Assembly (NCBI GenBank): GCA_002917075.1
Contig: NTMA01000057.1
Span: 62,001 to 126,000 of the forward strand
Length of the DNA: 64,000 bases
Origin: Hawksworthiomyces lignivorus
Taxonomy: Eukaryota > Ascomycota > Sordariomycetes > Ophiostomatales > Ophiostomataceae
Direction of reading: 5' to 3'
A program made the position numbers and the translations under genes. The notes below the pieces were generated by a model. The model searched no databases. It worked only from the letters and a program-made list of their open reading frames with translations, and was not told the origin of the DNA. Positions 54,373-64,000 of the stretch are shown here, in pieces. The first letter of the stretch is position 1. Every line of letters begins with the position of its first letter.

Positions 54373-55473
54373 TGTCTCACTGGTTTCCTAGACGCTGTAA
54401 AGGAAACAAAACTGGGCAAAACTAAATGTCTTCTTGTAGTATTTTCGGTAATAGTCAAACACGTGCTTCCATCTTTTCTTCACGGGAATCCTGACAAGAG
54501 ATTAACATCGTAATGATCTCGTGGTAAAAGTAGAACACATCTCTTACTGGATCATCTTCTAGCAACAAAAAGGGACTGGGTAGTAGTTATTTACAAGTTT
54601 CAGTACTTGTTGGTGCGTTACGTAGTAATCGTTCTTATGTAGGGAAGTCATGTCTTGAAGAGCCGAGATCCCTTTAAGGCTTCGTAGAGGGACTCGTAGA
54701 GAAAGTGTCTAAACAAGACGGTCCAGTTCAGATTTCATGTTACACTGCTACAAACAGCTGTGTATAAGTTGATCAAGCTTATGGGTTTATGTTCGTGTAA
54801 GAACTGAGCGTGTGTATCAGCCCAATATAAAACCTCCCAGGGCAAGCCGAAATCTCGCTTGTGAATTATGTCCTTACCCGTAGACGTTGAAGGCTCGCGC
54901 TCACTACACTCAACGCGCATAGATAGAAGTACCACACACCTTAGTCACAGTGGCGTATACATAAAGGCGCTGTTTTAGCAGCCCTCTTTGGCTGGCAAGT
55001 GGCGCAGGTTTCGGTGGCCGCTGCAGTAAGGGACATTGTCTCTTTTAAGTACAGAGGTACTTTATATTTGGGTGTATCTTTTTTTTTAATCAAAGACAAA
55101 TTCATTGATTACTTTTAGCTTGGTAGCAATCTAATTATGTGCACAGGTAAAATTGTACAAACTCTTATTTTAATATGCATTAAATACCTATTAATAAATA
55201 GTTCCGTCGCGCGTAGCCATAATGTTAGTAAGCCCGAGGTTTGCGTGGCTGAAATACAATGTCGATCCTGAAAAGAGTGTACAAATAGATGGAGGGCAAG
55301 GAATATACTTCCAAACTCTCTCAAGATGCACTAAATTTCGTGGCTGTGCAGCGCATAGATAGGCCACTGGTTTATACCAATCACTGCTCCAGAAGCACAA
55401 TCAAGCAGCACACAACAAATTCATGACCAAATTAAGCACTCTTCACGCTCATCCCCCCCCTTTAACATAACTG
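54373..55473. other. Spacer with captain-like debris, no intact gene
   Basis: Minus-strand fragments continue upstream of the zinc-finger relic to about 54.93 kb (FGLPWEVLYWADTHAQFLHE) without a continuous frame. 55.0-55.47 kb is the AT-rich promoter of the next regulator. Confidence 0.45.
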
Positions 55474-57215
55474 ATGGACAGAAGGTCTGCTGAAGTGCCC
55501 ACAAAAGCAGACAGAGGCTGCTGGACGTGTAAGAGTGAGTAAGACGTTACGAAGCAGAATTGAGGGCCGGGCTAGAGGCGCTGACGAGGAAAGCAGAACG
55601 TAAAATTGGCTGCGACCGCACAATACCCGCATGCCGCAACTGCGAGCGAACACGTCGCAAGTGCAGGGGCTATGGGCTGCAGCTGACATGGCCTAGCCAA
55701 TCAGACGCTGGGCGGCGACGAAATGGACACGCCCAGCTGCTGTTGCTATCAGACTGGGGGACAGACAGCACATCGCATCCGATAGCAGGTCCGATAGCGG
55801 GTTTGCATGGCTATCGCTACGGCTCCCAGTTCATCAATGTCACTACCGACGACGTGGCAGCGGCTATGGGACTTGCGTTTCCATTCTGTTCGCAGAGTTT
55901 CCCGCGGAGCCCGCCACGGAGCCTGCCACGGAGCCTGCCACAGAATCTTTCGCTCGTGGCGGTGCGTCCGAGCGACGGCGCGCCTGCGCTTCAGGGCGGC
56001 GATCTGCTGCAGTACTATGAGCAGAGAGTGGCGCGCATGATCTCGACCGTTGACGCCAGCAATGGCTTCCGCACGACACTGCTGCCCATGGCGCTGGCAT
56101 CCTGCACGTCTGACTTGCGTCCGGCGAGGGCGCTGCTGCATGCCATCGTGGCCGTGGCTGCTGTCCATGCGATAGGCCGACAGGCCGCCCTGCCGTACAA
56201 AACGGAAGCTCTGCGGATGCTGGCGGCCTCGCTGTCCGCCGGGCCTACTAGCGACATGGCCGTCATCGATGCACAGCTGGCCACGTCCATGATGCTCTGT
56301 GTGTACAATGTTTTTGACGAAAACGAAGGCAGCTGGCACCTGCATTTGGGCGGAGCGCGATGGCTGGTGCAGAAGTCTGTGGAAACTCGGCGTGCTCGTA
56401 CGACAGCCACAGTTGATGATTTCTTGTACACGTGGTTTGTATACCATGATGTTTTGGGTGCCTTTAGCCAGAGGCCACAGCGAAGAAATTGGCGACCCCT
56501 GCAGCTTCCTTCGCCCGAAAGCCTCGTCGGGGTCATTGTGGACATGAAGACGGTGAGTTTTTATTTATTTTTATTTTTATTTTATTTTAGTATTTTTTTT
56601 CAAACATTTTACGGCATCCTATTGTATGCTGAACTCTTTCTCGCCGGCAAACAGATTATTGGATCCATGGGATGCTCGGCGGAGCTGATGGAGCTTGTCC
56701 GGCAGATCAACTGTCTACAATCACAGCCACTGCCGTCGGAGGCCGCTGTTCTGCGCGGGAGACTTCTGGTCCTTGAACAGAACATGAGCACCGCAGACAC
56801 TGAATATCACTCTGCAGCACAGCAGGCCACCATCCAAGCGACAGCCGAGTTTTATCGCATGGCCGCTCTGCTGTACCTGTGGCAGGTATGTGGAGGCGTT
56901 CTCGACGCTCCGGACGCAACAGGCGCGTACCGCGACGCTGCTTTTGCCATCCTGCGGTCTCTGGATGTGTGCACGAGCCCATGGCCGCTGTTTGTCGTGG
57001 CATGCGGAGCCACGACAGACGCCCAACGCGTGCTTGTGCAGCAGGCGCTAGATCGCATGGACAAGGACCGGAGCATCGGCAACGTTGTGGTGCTGCGCAG
57101 CATCATCAACACGTTCTGGAAGCAGAGAGACCTGCAAGCGGCACTTTCCGGCCAATCACCCGTGTGTTGGTGGGACGTTTACGATTGCAGCAGCGAAGCA
57201 CCTTGGTTTATTTAG
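55474..57215 (+). CDS. Zn2Cys6 transcription factor (module B)
   Basis: Nuclear regulator, likely of the adjacent nitrilase and permease. Exons 55474-55534, 55597-56552 and 56655-57215, in phase, 525 residues. The first intron splits the binuclear cluster: CWTCKKRKIGCDRTIPAC and RNCERTRRKCRGYG give C-x2-C-x6-C-x6-C-x2-C-x6-C. The rest is a helical fungal-specific factor domain: YEQRVARMISTVDASNGFRT, LLHAIVAVAAVHAIGRQAAL, DAQLATSMMLCVYNVFDENE, WHLHLGGARWLVQKS and DDFLYTWFVYHDVLGAFSQR. Intron 2 (102 nt, T-rich) is a multiple of three and lacks a stop, so its retention is possible. The gene ends 67 bp from the nitrilase stop, tail-to-tail. An extra Arg/Ser-Leu-Pro repeat (RSLPRSLPQ) sits near residue 130. 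Confidence 0.92.
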
Positions 57216-57282
57216 CTACAGGCGACACCTGGGTATAGGCAACTATCCTCTGGCTTCCCTCTCTCTCTCTCTCTTCTCTCTC

Positions 57283-58335
57283 TCACTCCATCTTCGTTAC
57301 ATGCTTGGCTGCTTTGGGCTGCACCAGCAGACTCAGCAGGTCCGGACGGGCATAGTGGCCTACGACGTCAATGAAGGCCTTGGGGTAGTCAATGTCGCGC
57401 AGATTGATGTCTGCAGACAGGATGCCTTCTTCGCCGGCGCCGATGGGCTCGCACAGAGGCTTTCCGTCGGGGCCAAAGATCATGGAGAAGCCGCCGCCCG
57501 GCGTGGTCGTGACGGGATTGCCCTCGAGGTTGTTCTTGGCCAAGTTTGGCGTCGTCAGGATCTGCGAAGCCACGAGCACAAAGGCCTGGCCCTCGATGGC
57601 GAAGAACTGGCTGGCGCGGTAGCTGGCCTCTCCAGTCTCGTGGTATAGCCAGCCGGGCATCTTGGCCGGATCGGGCATAGCAAACTCGGCTGGCCAGCTG
57701 GCCACGTGGATCTGCACGCCCTGGCTGTATTCGTAATATCGCAGCAGCGGCTGGAGGTGCTCCCAGCAGTTGAGCCCGCCAATGCGGCCAAACGGGGAGG
57801 GAACGACACAGGCCAGCGACTCGGCCTGCCCGTCGCCCCAGATCGTGCGCTCAATGTGCGTCGGCTTGATCTTGCGGCGGTGGTGCACAATCGTGCCCGT
57901 GGTGTCGATGAAAGACTGGGCCATGTACAGACTGGCACCGTCGCGCTCGCTGTAGCCGAGAACGACAAACATGCCGGCCTCGCGCACGGCAGCCTGGATC
58001 CGCGCCATCTGCGGCGAGTTGCGTTCCATTGAATTGGCCATGTAGTCGTGGATAATGTGAGTGTTGTTGGTGACGCTGGCCGTCCACATGCTCCTATAGA
58101 ACCGACTCAGAACGGGGTTAGAATTGGATGTCAATCGGTCAATCGGTCAATCGTGTCGTGCTCTTTGGAGAACGCACCATGGATATCCTGGGATCCAGAC
58201 TTCGGGAAACCCGAGGACTTGTATGCCGTCGCCAGCGGCCTTTTTGATGAGGGCAATGGTCTTGTCGACACTGCCGTCGAGATCGAGCCAAACTGGCTCT
58301 GCTTGCACAGCACCAACACGTACGATTTTGTCCAT
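57283..58335 (-). CDS. Nitrilase (carbon-nitrogen hydrolase)
   Basis: Converts nitriles to acids plus ammonia, or to amides. Exons 58335-58178 and 58093-57283, in phase, 322 residues. The catalytic triad is visible: Glu45 in GFPEVWIPGYPW, Lys127 in HHRRKIKPTHIERTIWGDG, Cys162 in GGLNCWEHLQPLLRYY. The CWEH pattern marks true nitrilases and cyanide hydratases rather than amidases or cyanoalanine-type branches. Also present: SYRASQFFAIEGQAFVLVAS and the C-terminal DINLRDIDYPKAFIDVVGHY-like block. Close to 300-350 residues is normal for the family. Head-to-head with an APC permease across a 0.7-kb promoter with GATA sites, and tail-to-tail with a Zn2Cys6 regulator; the trio looks like an inducible nitrogen-acquisition module. 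Nitrile substrate unknown. Confidence 0.93.
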
Positions 58336-59023
58336 TTTTGCTAGCGATATTGGAAAATGCCAATACACAAGATTCTATTCAGATTGGCGATGCTTGCTTT
58401 GTTAAACAATTTAGACGTCTAGATGTCCATTATCTTCATGATAAGGTTGTTGTCGCTTCCCCACCCGTGCTGATCGCAAACTCCTTCCTTTGGTCACTAG
58501 CGCAAGGATTGCTCGGCGCTATGATCGCTGTGATCGCAAACCATTACCTGTTCCATGCGACGATATCAAGCTCGTACTATCGTTATCCAACGGGCACCAC
58601 GCGTCGTTTTCTCCTCTACTAACCGGAAATACCAGCTGTCTTGATCGCAGACCGTTACCCCCTTCTCTGCGGCGATATCGCACTCTTTGTTCTGGAAGAC
58701 ATAACTACAGTGGGTGGCATTTAGTCTGAATCCAAAAGAAAGTATTTAATTTGATAACTAAGCCATATTAGGAATTAGTATCTCGCATAGAATATAGAAT
58801 ACCTACTACTTAACACAGCCTAGTCACAAATTCAATAGTTTGTTTTGGAATTAAACTGATTGTCACCCACTGCATGATAAGGCAACCCTATACCGTTGAT
58901 GATGAGCCCGCGGACAGAGTATATAAGGATACAAGAGCTGGTGATGGGGAGGAAAGGGCCAGGACAAGACGTGCAAGACTGTAAACACTTCCCTGCTCAT
59001 TTATTTTGTGCTGCTAAAACACT
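58336..59023. promoter_or_regulatory. Divergent nitrilase/permease promoter with GATA sites and repeats (module B)
   Basis: Contains an inverted pair of GATA sites at 58430-58445 (TTATC...GATAAG) and another GATAAG at 58876-58881, consensus for AreA/NIT2-type control. TGATCGCA(A/G)AC occurs at 58471, 58531 and 58642; the last two belong to ~44-bp imperfect repeats running into (A/G)CGATATC. They are candidate operators for the adjacent Zn2Cys6 factor; this is inference. Confidence 0.55.
58531..58686. repeat. Two ~44-bp imperfect direct repeats in the module B promoter
   Basis: Units start at 58531 and 58642 and share TGATCGCA-AC, TTACC, TGCG-CGATATC and CTC; many differences are transitions. 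A shorter related copy of the first 11 bp lies at 58471. Confidence 0.7.
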
Positions 59024-60982
59024 ATGACTACCATGACTACCATGACTGAGGGCCACCTCAAACCGCGCTTGTCGCGGCTTTCCATGATTGCCATGACGTT
59101 TGCCATTTTAAAGTAGGTCCAGCACCTAGGCACGGTCTGTCTGTTTCTGTCTGTTCTGTCTGTGTCTAAACTGCAATCCTTGTTTAGCACTTGGATTGCC
59201 CTCGCTGGCTCTATTGGCCTCATTCTCTCGTCAGGCGGTCCCGTCAGCTTCTTGTACGGCTTTATATTCTGTGTGCTCTGCAACCTTGCTCTTGCGGCTA
59301 GCCTCGGCGAGCTGGCAGCCATCTGGCCAACGGCGGGTGGGCAATACCACTTTGTCTATGCACTCTGCAAAGATGAGTGGAAGAAGTCTATCGTATGTGC
59401 CCTTTACTGCTGATTCTTTCCTTCTGTCTTTCTGAATATTAACCTGTCAGAGCTTCTGGGTTGGTTGGACCAACATTGCTGGGTGGTTGACGCTTGTCAC
59501 AACTGAGGGATTCTTTTGTAGTAAGTGCATCTGATTTCCTTTTTTGTTCTTTATTTTTTTTGTTTCGGATCATTTTGTTGACCTTCTAGCTCAATTCATA
59601 TCGGCTGCTGCTGTGATCGCGTCTGGTGGCAGATACACCATCACGAGCTGGAAGTCGTACCTCATCTTCTTGGCGGTCCTGTCCGTCGGGACCATTGGCA
59701 ACACCTGGGGCAACCGCATCCTCGGCCGTTGGAACGACATGGCATGTAAGTGTTGTATTTTTTTTTTTCTGAAGACACGCACACGCACATATATACATAA
59801 ACTAACACAACCCGAAGTATACTGGTCCATACTCGCCGTCATTGTCATTAGCATCGTCCTCCTGGCCACCTCCGACAAGACCAGCGCCAGCTACGTGTTT
59901 ACCACCTTTGAGAACGAGACGGGCTGGAGCGACGGCGCAGCCTGGATCTTGGGTCTGCTCCAGTCGGCCCTGTCGCTGATTGGCTTTGACGCCGCTCTGC
60001 ACATGACCGAGGAAATGCCCCGGCCGTCCGAAGACGCCCCCCGTGCCATCCTCAGCGCCGTGGCCGTCGGCGGCGTCACCGGCACCGCCTTCATCCTCGT
60101 CATTCTCTTCTGCATGGTCGACCCGGAAACCGTGCTCAACACGCCCACGGGTATGCCCATCGCGGAGCTGATCCTGCAGGCCACCGGCAGCCGTGCCACC
60201 GCGACGGTCCTCACTCTGGCCCTGGCTGTCTGCTTTGTCAACGGCACCAGTGGGTGCGTGACCAGCGCCTCGCGCCTGCTCTACGCCATGGCCCGCGACC
60301 GCGGCATCGTCTTCCCAGACTATTTTGCCCACATCACGCCCGGACTGAACGTGCCCGTCCGCACCATTGGCCTTTGCTTTGTGTTCAACGCCCTGTTTGG
60401 ACTGCTGTGCCTGGCCTCCGTGGCCTTTAGCGCCTACGTCGCGGCCTGCACCATTTTTCTGAACGTGTCCTACGCGATCCCGGTGATTGTCCTGCTCGTC
60501 CGCGGCCGTCAGGTGTTGGCACCGCTGCAGCAGAGCCCCAATGTGGCGTTTAAGCTGGGCAAGCACAGCGGCCTTGTTATCAACTACATCGCCGCTCTGT
60601 TTGTCATCATCACATCGGTGGTATGTTTTCCCTTTTTCTGTTTATATCCTCGACCATTCACTGACGTATCTTTGCTACAAGTTTTTCTGCTTTCCGACAT
60701 CACTCCCTGTTTCTGGGCCAAGCATGAACTATGTCAGCGCCGTCATTGGCATCTTTGTCATTCTCATTGGCGCCTATTGGATCGTCTATGGACACCGTTT
60801 TGAGGGGCCAGTAAGATACATTCTTTTTCCATTTCTTAAAGATGTCAAGATGACGCCAACAACCACAAGACACTAACACACGTTAGAAATTTGAACAGTT
60901 TATTGACGGCGTCCCAGCGAAGACTGATGACCCAGAGTTGATGTTATCAGAACAGGCAGTTCAAGTTAGTAAAGCCGAGTAA
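59024..60982 (+). CDS. APC-family amino-acid/amine permease (GABA/choline type)
   Basis: Plasma-membrane importer of the amino acid-polyamine-choline family. Seven exons: 59024-59112, 59188-59392, 59451-59520, 59590-59745, 59818-60620, 60682-60810, 60887-60982; all in phase, 515 residues. Family motifs: SMIAMTFAILNTWIALAGSI, GGPVSFLYGFIFCVLCNLAL, ASLGELAAIWPTAGGQYHFV, SFWVGWTNIAGWLTLVTTEG, GFDAALHMTEEMPRPSEDAP, CVTSASRLLYAMARDRGIVF, and a C-terminal KFEQFIDGVPAKTDDPEL. About twelve hydrophobic helices are visible. The N-terminus carries three MTT/MTE repeats, any of which may serve as start; the first was used. Divergent from the nitrilase, so it may import the nitrile-derived amine or amino acid, or the nitrile precursor. 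Confidence 0.93.
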
Positions 60983-62031
60983 GACATTGACACCATGAGT
61001 AGTAAAGACGGCGTTCTCCGGCTCCAACATTTCGCGTATTTAGTCTCACTTCGCTAGAGGATCTATATATATAGAGATGGTCTATTTCGACCGTGGTCTT
61101 CATCTATTTCGACCGTAGTTTTACCGCCTTTCGGCAGCAAAAATCCAACCAATCCGGGAGGAGCAACCTACAATTTAAATAAAACAGCAGACGCGGATTG
61201 AAGTCGTCATACTTTGAGTTTTAAAACACGAATCTTATTATTATGTCCCTTGCTCATCTCGAGGGCCAAGCACAGGCGCTGCAGACCCTCGGCACTGGCG
61301 CTGAGCACCTCTGTACAGGGCAGACTTTGCCTGCACCACACCAGTATGTGTACTGCTTCAAAGACGGTAAGTTTTGTATACCATAAAGGGCAGGAGGAAG
61401 GGGTCCCGGATTTAGTCCTAGCAACCTCTGCAGGGCTGACGATTTGACGGCATCGCTCTATTTGACTCTTTGCGTTGATGCTCTTACGAGTCTATAAATC
61501 TGGTGGTTTTCTTACAGTTGAGGGTCGCTGAGATTCTCTCTTGAAATGTCAAATTTCTCTGCTGTTCATGGTTCTAAGAGTATCTAGTTTCTTAAATATT
61601 TATTAATTTACTTTAGTTAAATTATAAAAAATGTGTTGAGTTATATATTAAGTAAAGATTATAAGGGAAAATATATAAACAACTCAATTTGTTAACCTTG
61701 TATACAGAACATTGAGTTATAGTTTTATAGAAAAATGACGAACTAGAATTTAAGACAGGATTTGAGAGAGAATATTGTAAAAGAATAAATGAAAAATAAT
61801 ATAATACTCAGTTTCTTTCTTGTTTTATTTCTAAGATAAATAGTTAGACTGGAGTATCCTATAACAATAAACGCGGACGGCTAGACTAATGCCGAGGCTG
61901 GGATGGATACAGGGCAAAAACAACAAGCACATATATAGTACCAAAACGAGCGTAACTGCTCACTCTAGGCAAGACTGGCTAATAAATATGATCAAACTCT
62001 ACTCACTCTAGGACGGAAACACTGGATGCAC
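60983..62031. other. AT-rich intergenic with repeats, no supported gene
   Basis: A short open stretch at 61243-61367 with a GT donor has no recognisable product. 61.5-61.86 kb is strongly AT-rich. Contains TCTATTTCGACCGT twice (61081, 61103), and CTCACTCTAGG twice (61959, 62002) flanking a copy of the dispersed repeat. Confidence 0.6.
61926..62012. repeat. Dispersed repeat, copy 2, with 11-bp direct repeats
   Basis: Includes CACATATATAG and a 28-bp block at 61970-61997 matching 48368-48395 apart from four transitions. CTCACTCTAGG at 61959-61969 and 62002-62012 brackets the block. Confidence 0.65.
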
Positions 62032-62867
62032 CTAGCTCTTTAGAATTTGACCAATGGCGCCGACCACGCCAGCGGTGGCCGTCAGGTTAGGGCAGTGGCC
62101 CGTGGCAAGTTCAAACGTCCGCACAGACCGACCTGCCTTCTGCATGCCCTCGACAAAGCTCTTCTGGTAGTCCAGAGGTACCGTCATGTCAGAGGTGCAA
62201 TAAATATAGCTAGTGGGGATCTCGCGCCACGCAGCATGGCGGATAGGCAGATACATAGCTTTACCGTTCCAGCGGACGAGTGTTGACAGGTACTGGTCGA
62301 CCTCGTCCGTAGGAACATCGCTGGGGCCAACCAATAGTGTACGTGGGTCTTTGTTCAGGCACGTATCATCGTCGGCAAAATCAAAGGCGAGCGGTACCAG
62401 GTCCATATGGCCAAATTCCCGAACTTTGTCCATCATGCCTGTGCCCTCTGGCACTGCGAACGCGGCCAGATAGATGAGGTGTGAGACCCCCCCTGATAGG
62501 CCCTCTTTCACTCTAGTCTCTTGTCCGAGGCCAACAAGTGCATCGCTGCCCACCTGCCCGCCGTATGAGTGCATTATAGCCACCACAGAACGCCCGGCTT
62601 CCACGAGGCTTGAGACATAACTCCGGACGAGATCCGAATCAGTGTAAAGATCAGCGTTAGGGGGCCGGCTCTGTAGGAAAGAATTAGCGGAATACTAAAC
62701 AGGTGGAATAACGAGGAGCAGCGGAAGCTGACTTGGTTGGTGGACGGCAGTCGTGGGCAATGAACTTCATAGTCGGCGTTCTTGAGAGCTGAGATGAGCT
62801 TCTCGTAGCTTTTTGGTACGTGCCAGCCGCCGTGGATGAAGACGATGGTGGGTTTAGAAGCAGCCAT
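62032..62867 (-). CDS. Alpha/beta hydrolase, methylesterase-like
   Basis: Small cytosolic serine hydrolase. Exons 62867-62733 and 62670-62032, in phase, 257 residues. The oxyanion loop is FIHGGWHVPKSYEKL; the nucleophile elbow AIMHSYGGQVGSDALVG has Ser in H-S-Y-G-G; TSYIYCTSDMTVPLDYQKSF carries the acidic residue and ELATGHCPNLTATAGVVGAI the catalytic His. The layout resembles plant/fungal methylesterase and HNL-like hydrolases. The donor reads CAA|GTCAGC, weaker than average, but splicing gives NQSRPPNADLYTDSDLVRSY in frame. Substrate unknown. No cluster partners: upstream lies 0.75 kb of spacer, downstream the AT-rich 61-62 kb interval. Confidence 0.9.
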
Positions 62868-63611
62868 TGCAGAAGTTACGTAGTATCTCAGAAATTATAG
62901 GATTGAAGAACAAACAGGCTAACCAAAACGTAGCCGATGTGCCTTTATATCACAAATAGGTTAGAGACGCAATAAGAAACACCATTGTCAGAGCCGCACC
63001 CGCCCTTGTCTTTTACACATAATCCTGACTCGCCATTGGTGCATTTGTTCCGCACACTAAATCAGAAATCTGCTAGCTCGAAGGATTGAGTACTCATCTC
63101 TTCGGCCGGGGACCTTGTCTTGAACATGCTGGCGGCTCACAAGCGGAAACTTATAGAGAAAACCTGGGAACTAGGGCAACTTCCTCTGTACAGCAGCAAA
63201 TGAAGAGCAAGCCAGCACAGAAACAGAGTTTACCTATGTTTAACTAATGCAGTCATGGCTGCGCCTTCGTGTCTCACGAAGATGATTAGCCGAGTCCCCA
63301 ACCCCGCTTTGCTTCAGCGTTTTCGATGAGGAAGTATGCCAGAGTAGGGGGTCGGATATTACCAAGAATAGAAAATAGAAAATGCTGTCCCCCGAAACAT
63401 CCATCTCAAGACGCGATATAGCATTCAACGCCTAAAAGGTCCTAGTGCTTTGAAAAGTTCCTACGTTCTTGTAATACCACGTTGCCTGATATCCTGGAGA
63501 GACTTGGCAGATCTTTGCTGGAATACAGCAGGCCAGCAGGAATTTAACCTTGAGCTATTGGGTCTCTTTCTTTCTCGAGACCCAAGCGGGGACCTTTGCC
63601 CTGCTCCTGGG
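62868..63611. other. Spacer, no supported gene
   Basis: Between the hydrolase start and the right-edge partial gene; only short frames. Confidence 0.6.
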
Positions 63612-64000
63612 CTAGTACTCAACGTCTACCCTCTCTCCGCCCCGCTCGACTGTTACTCTGTGTTTTTCGTCAAAGTTTGTCACTGCTCGCCTCGGTCGCG
63701 AGTTGCCCTTGATGACATCGCCATCCTTCAACCCCGCCTCGGCCGCCCGCGAGCCCGACACGACACCGACTGCCACGTTGCCTTCAGCTCCCCCGAGCTC
63801 AAACCCAAAGTCCAATATCTCCCGCTCTTCGGGGCACAACCCGTCAAACACCCTCTCCATGTCCGCAAAACGCACCACCTCGCCGTCCAGGAAGCCGCGG
63901 AAGTGCGCCGCAGCAACGTCCACGCCGATCCAGTGGCCGACTGGCTGCAGCTAGTCTTGGGTCTGCACCTTGTCTCCACGCCGGCGGCGCGCGCAGATCT
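63612..64000 (-). pseudogene. PDZ-domain protein, M61 glycyl-aminopeptidase-like C-terminus (partial, in-frame stop)
   Basis: C-terminal end of a gene entering from the right edge. The frame reads LQPVGHWIGVDVAAAHFRGF, DGEVVRFADMERVFDGLCPE, EREILDFGFELGG, then a PDZ-like VGVVSGSRAAEAGLKDGDVI and a short beta tail ending DVEY at 63612. This order (catalytic-like helix, PDZ) is that of M61-type peptidase relatives. Immediately upstream in the same frame is GDKVQTQD then TAG at 63953-63951, then LQPVGHW. An intron ending at that TAG would be only ~18 nt if it began at the one obvious GT donor in view, so either the codon is a nonsense change (CAG to TAG) or a longer intron starts beyond the window. 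The rest of the gene is not visible. Confidence 0.5.

Noticed and set aside
61243..61447. Short exon-like frame starting MSLAHLEGQAQALQTLG with a GT donor and a CAG acceptor
   Set aside because: Splicing gives only ~46 residues ending LTI with no recognisable family; better seen as debris.
1..64000. CRISPR array, prophage or bacterial operon
   Set aside because: No regularly spaced repeats with unique spacers and no bacterial gene organisation; all genes are intron-type eukaryotic.

Overview
The window looks like chromosomal DNA of a filamentous ascomycete (Pezizomycotina, probably Sordariomycetes). Genes are split by 50-100 bp introns with GT-AG (rarely GC-AG) sites. Families typical of such fungi are present: LaeA-like methyltransferases, Zn2Cys6 regulators, HET and NB-ARC domains, DUF1996, and MFS, NCS1 and APC permeases. 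Coding DNA is GC-rich, spacers are AT-rich, and several genes are decayed. No viral, plasmid or bacterial signature was seen. All gene models were spliced by eye from reading frame, splice sites and family motifs.

Layout. 1-12 kb: 5' part of a LaeA-like methyltransferase cut by the left edge, an FAD monooxygenase, a tRNA-Ala(AGC), a cupin protein, and a patatin-fold protein whose nucleophile serine is glycine and whose 3' end is crossed by an assembly gap. 14-16 kb: a frameshifted SRPK-like kinase. 16.7-25.5 kb (module A): amidase, PuuE-like deacetylase/allantoinase, Zn2Cys6 regulator and NCS1 permease, with GATA-factor sites in both divergent promoters. 25.8-32.8 kb: wrecked aspartic protease, 14-TM MFS exporter, and a second LaeA-like methyltransferase with ten exons. 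32.8-44.3 kb: an AT-rich stretch, two secreted proteins sharing an N-terminal module (one broken), a fungal STAND-N-terminal/ankyrin protein, and a DUF1996 secreted protein with a possible inverted fragment beside it. 44.8-47.8 kb: a degraded HET-NB-ARC gene. 49-53 kb: convergent sugar-type MFS transporter and sulfatase. 53.4-54.4 kb: relic of a zinc-finger protein resembling DUF3435 (Starship captain) C-termini. 55.5-61 kb (module B): Zn2Cys6 regulator, nitrilase and APC permease, again with GATA sites and a 44-bp repeat in the divergent promoter. 62-64 kb: an alpha/beta hydrolase and a partial PDZ/M61-like gene with an in-frame stop.

How the genes fit together. The strongest functional reading is two separate nitrogen-scavenging modules, each made of a regulator, C-N hydrolase(s) and a permease, built around divergent promoters with GATA sites. 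The MFS-sulfatase pair would fit uptake and desulfation of a sulfated compound. Kinase, protease, HET-NLR, secreted-protein and captain-like relics show that the region is turning over quickly.
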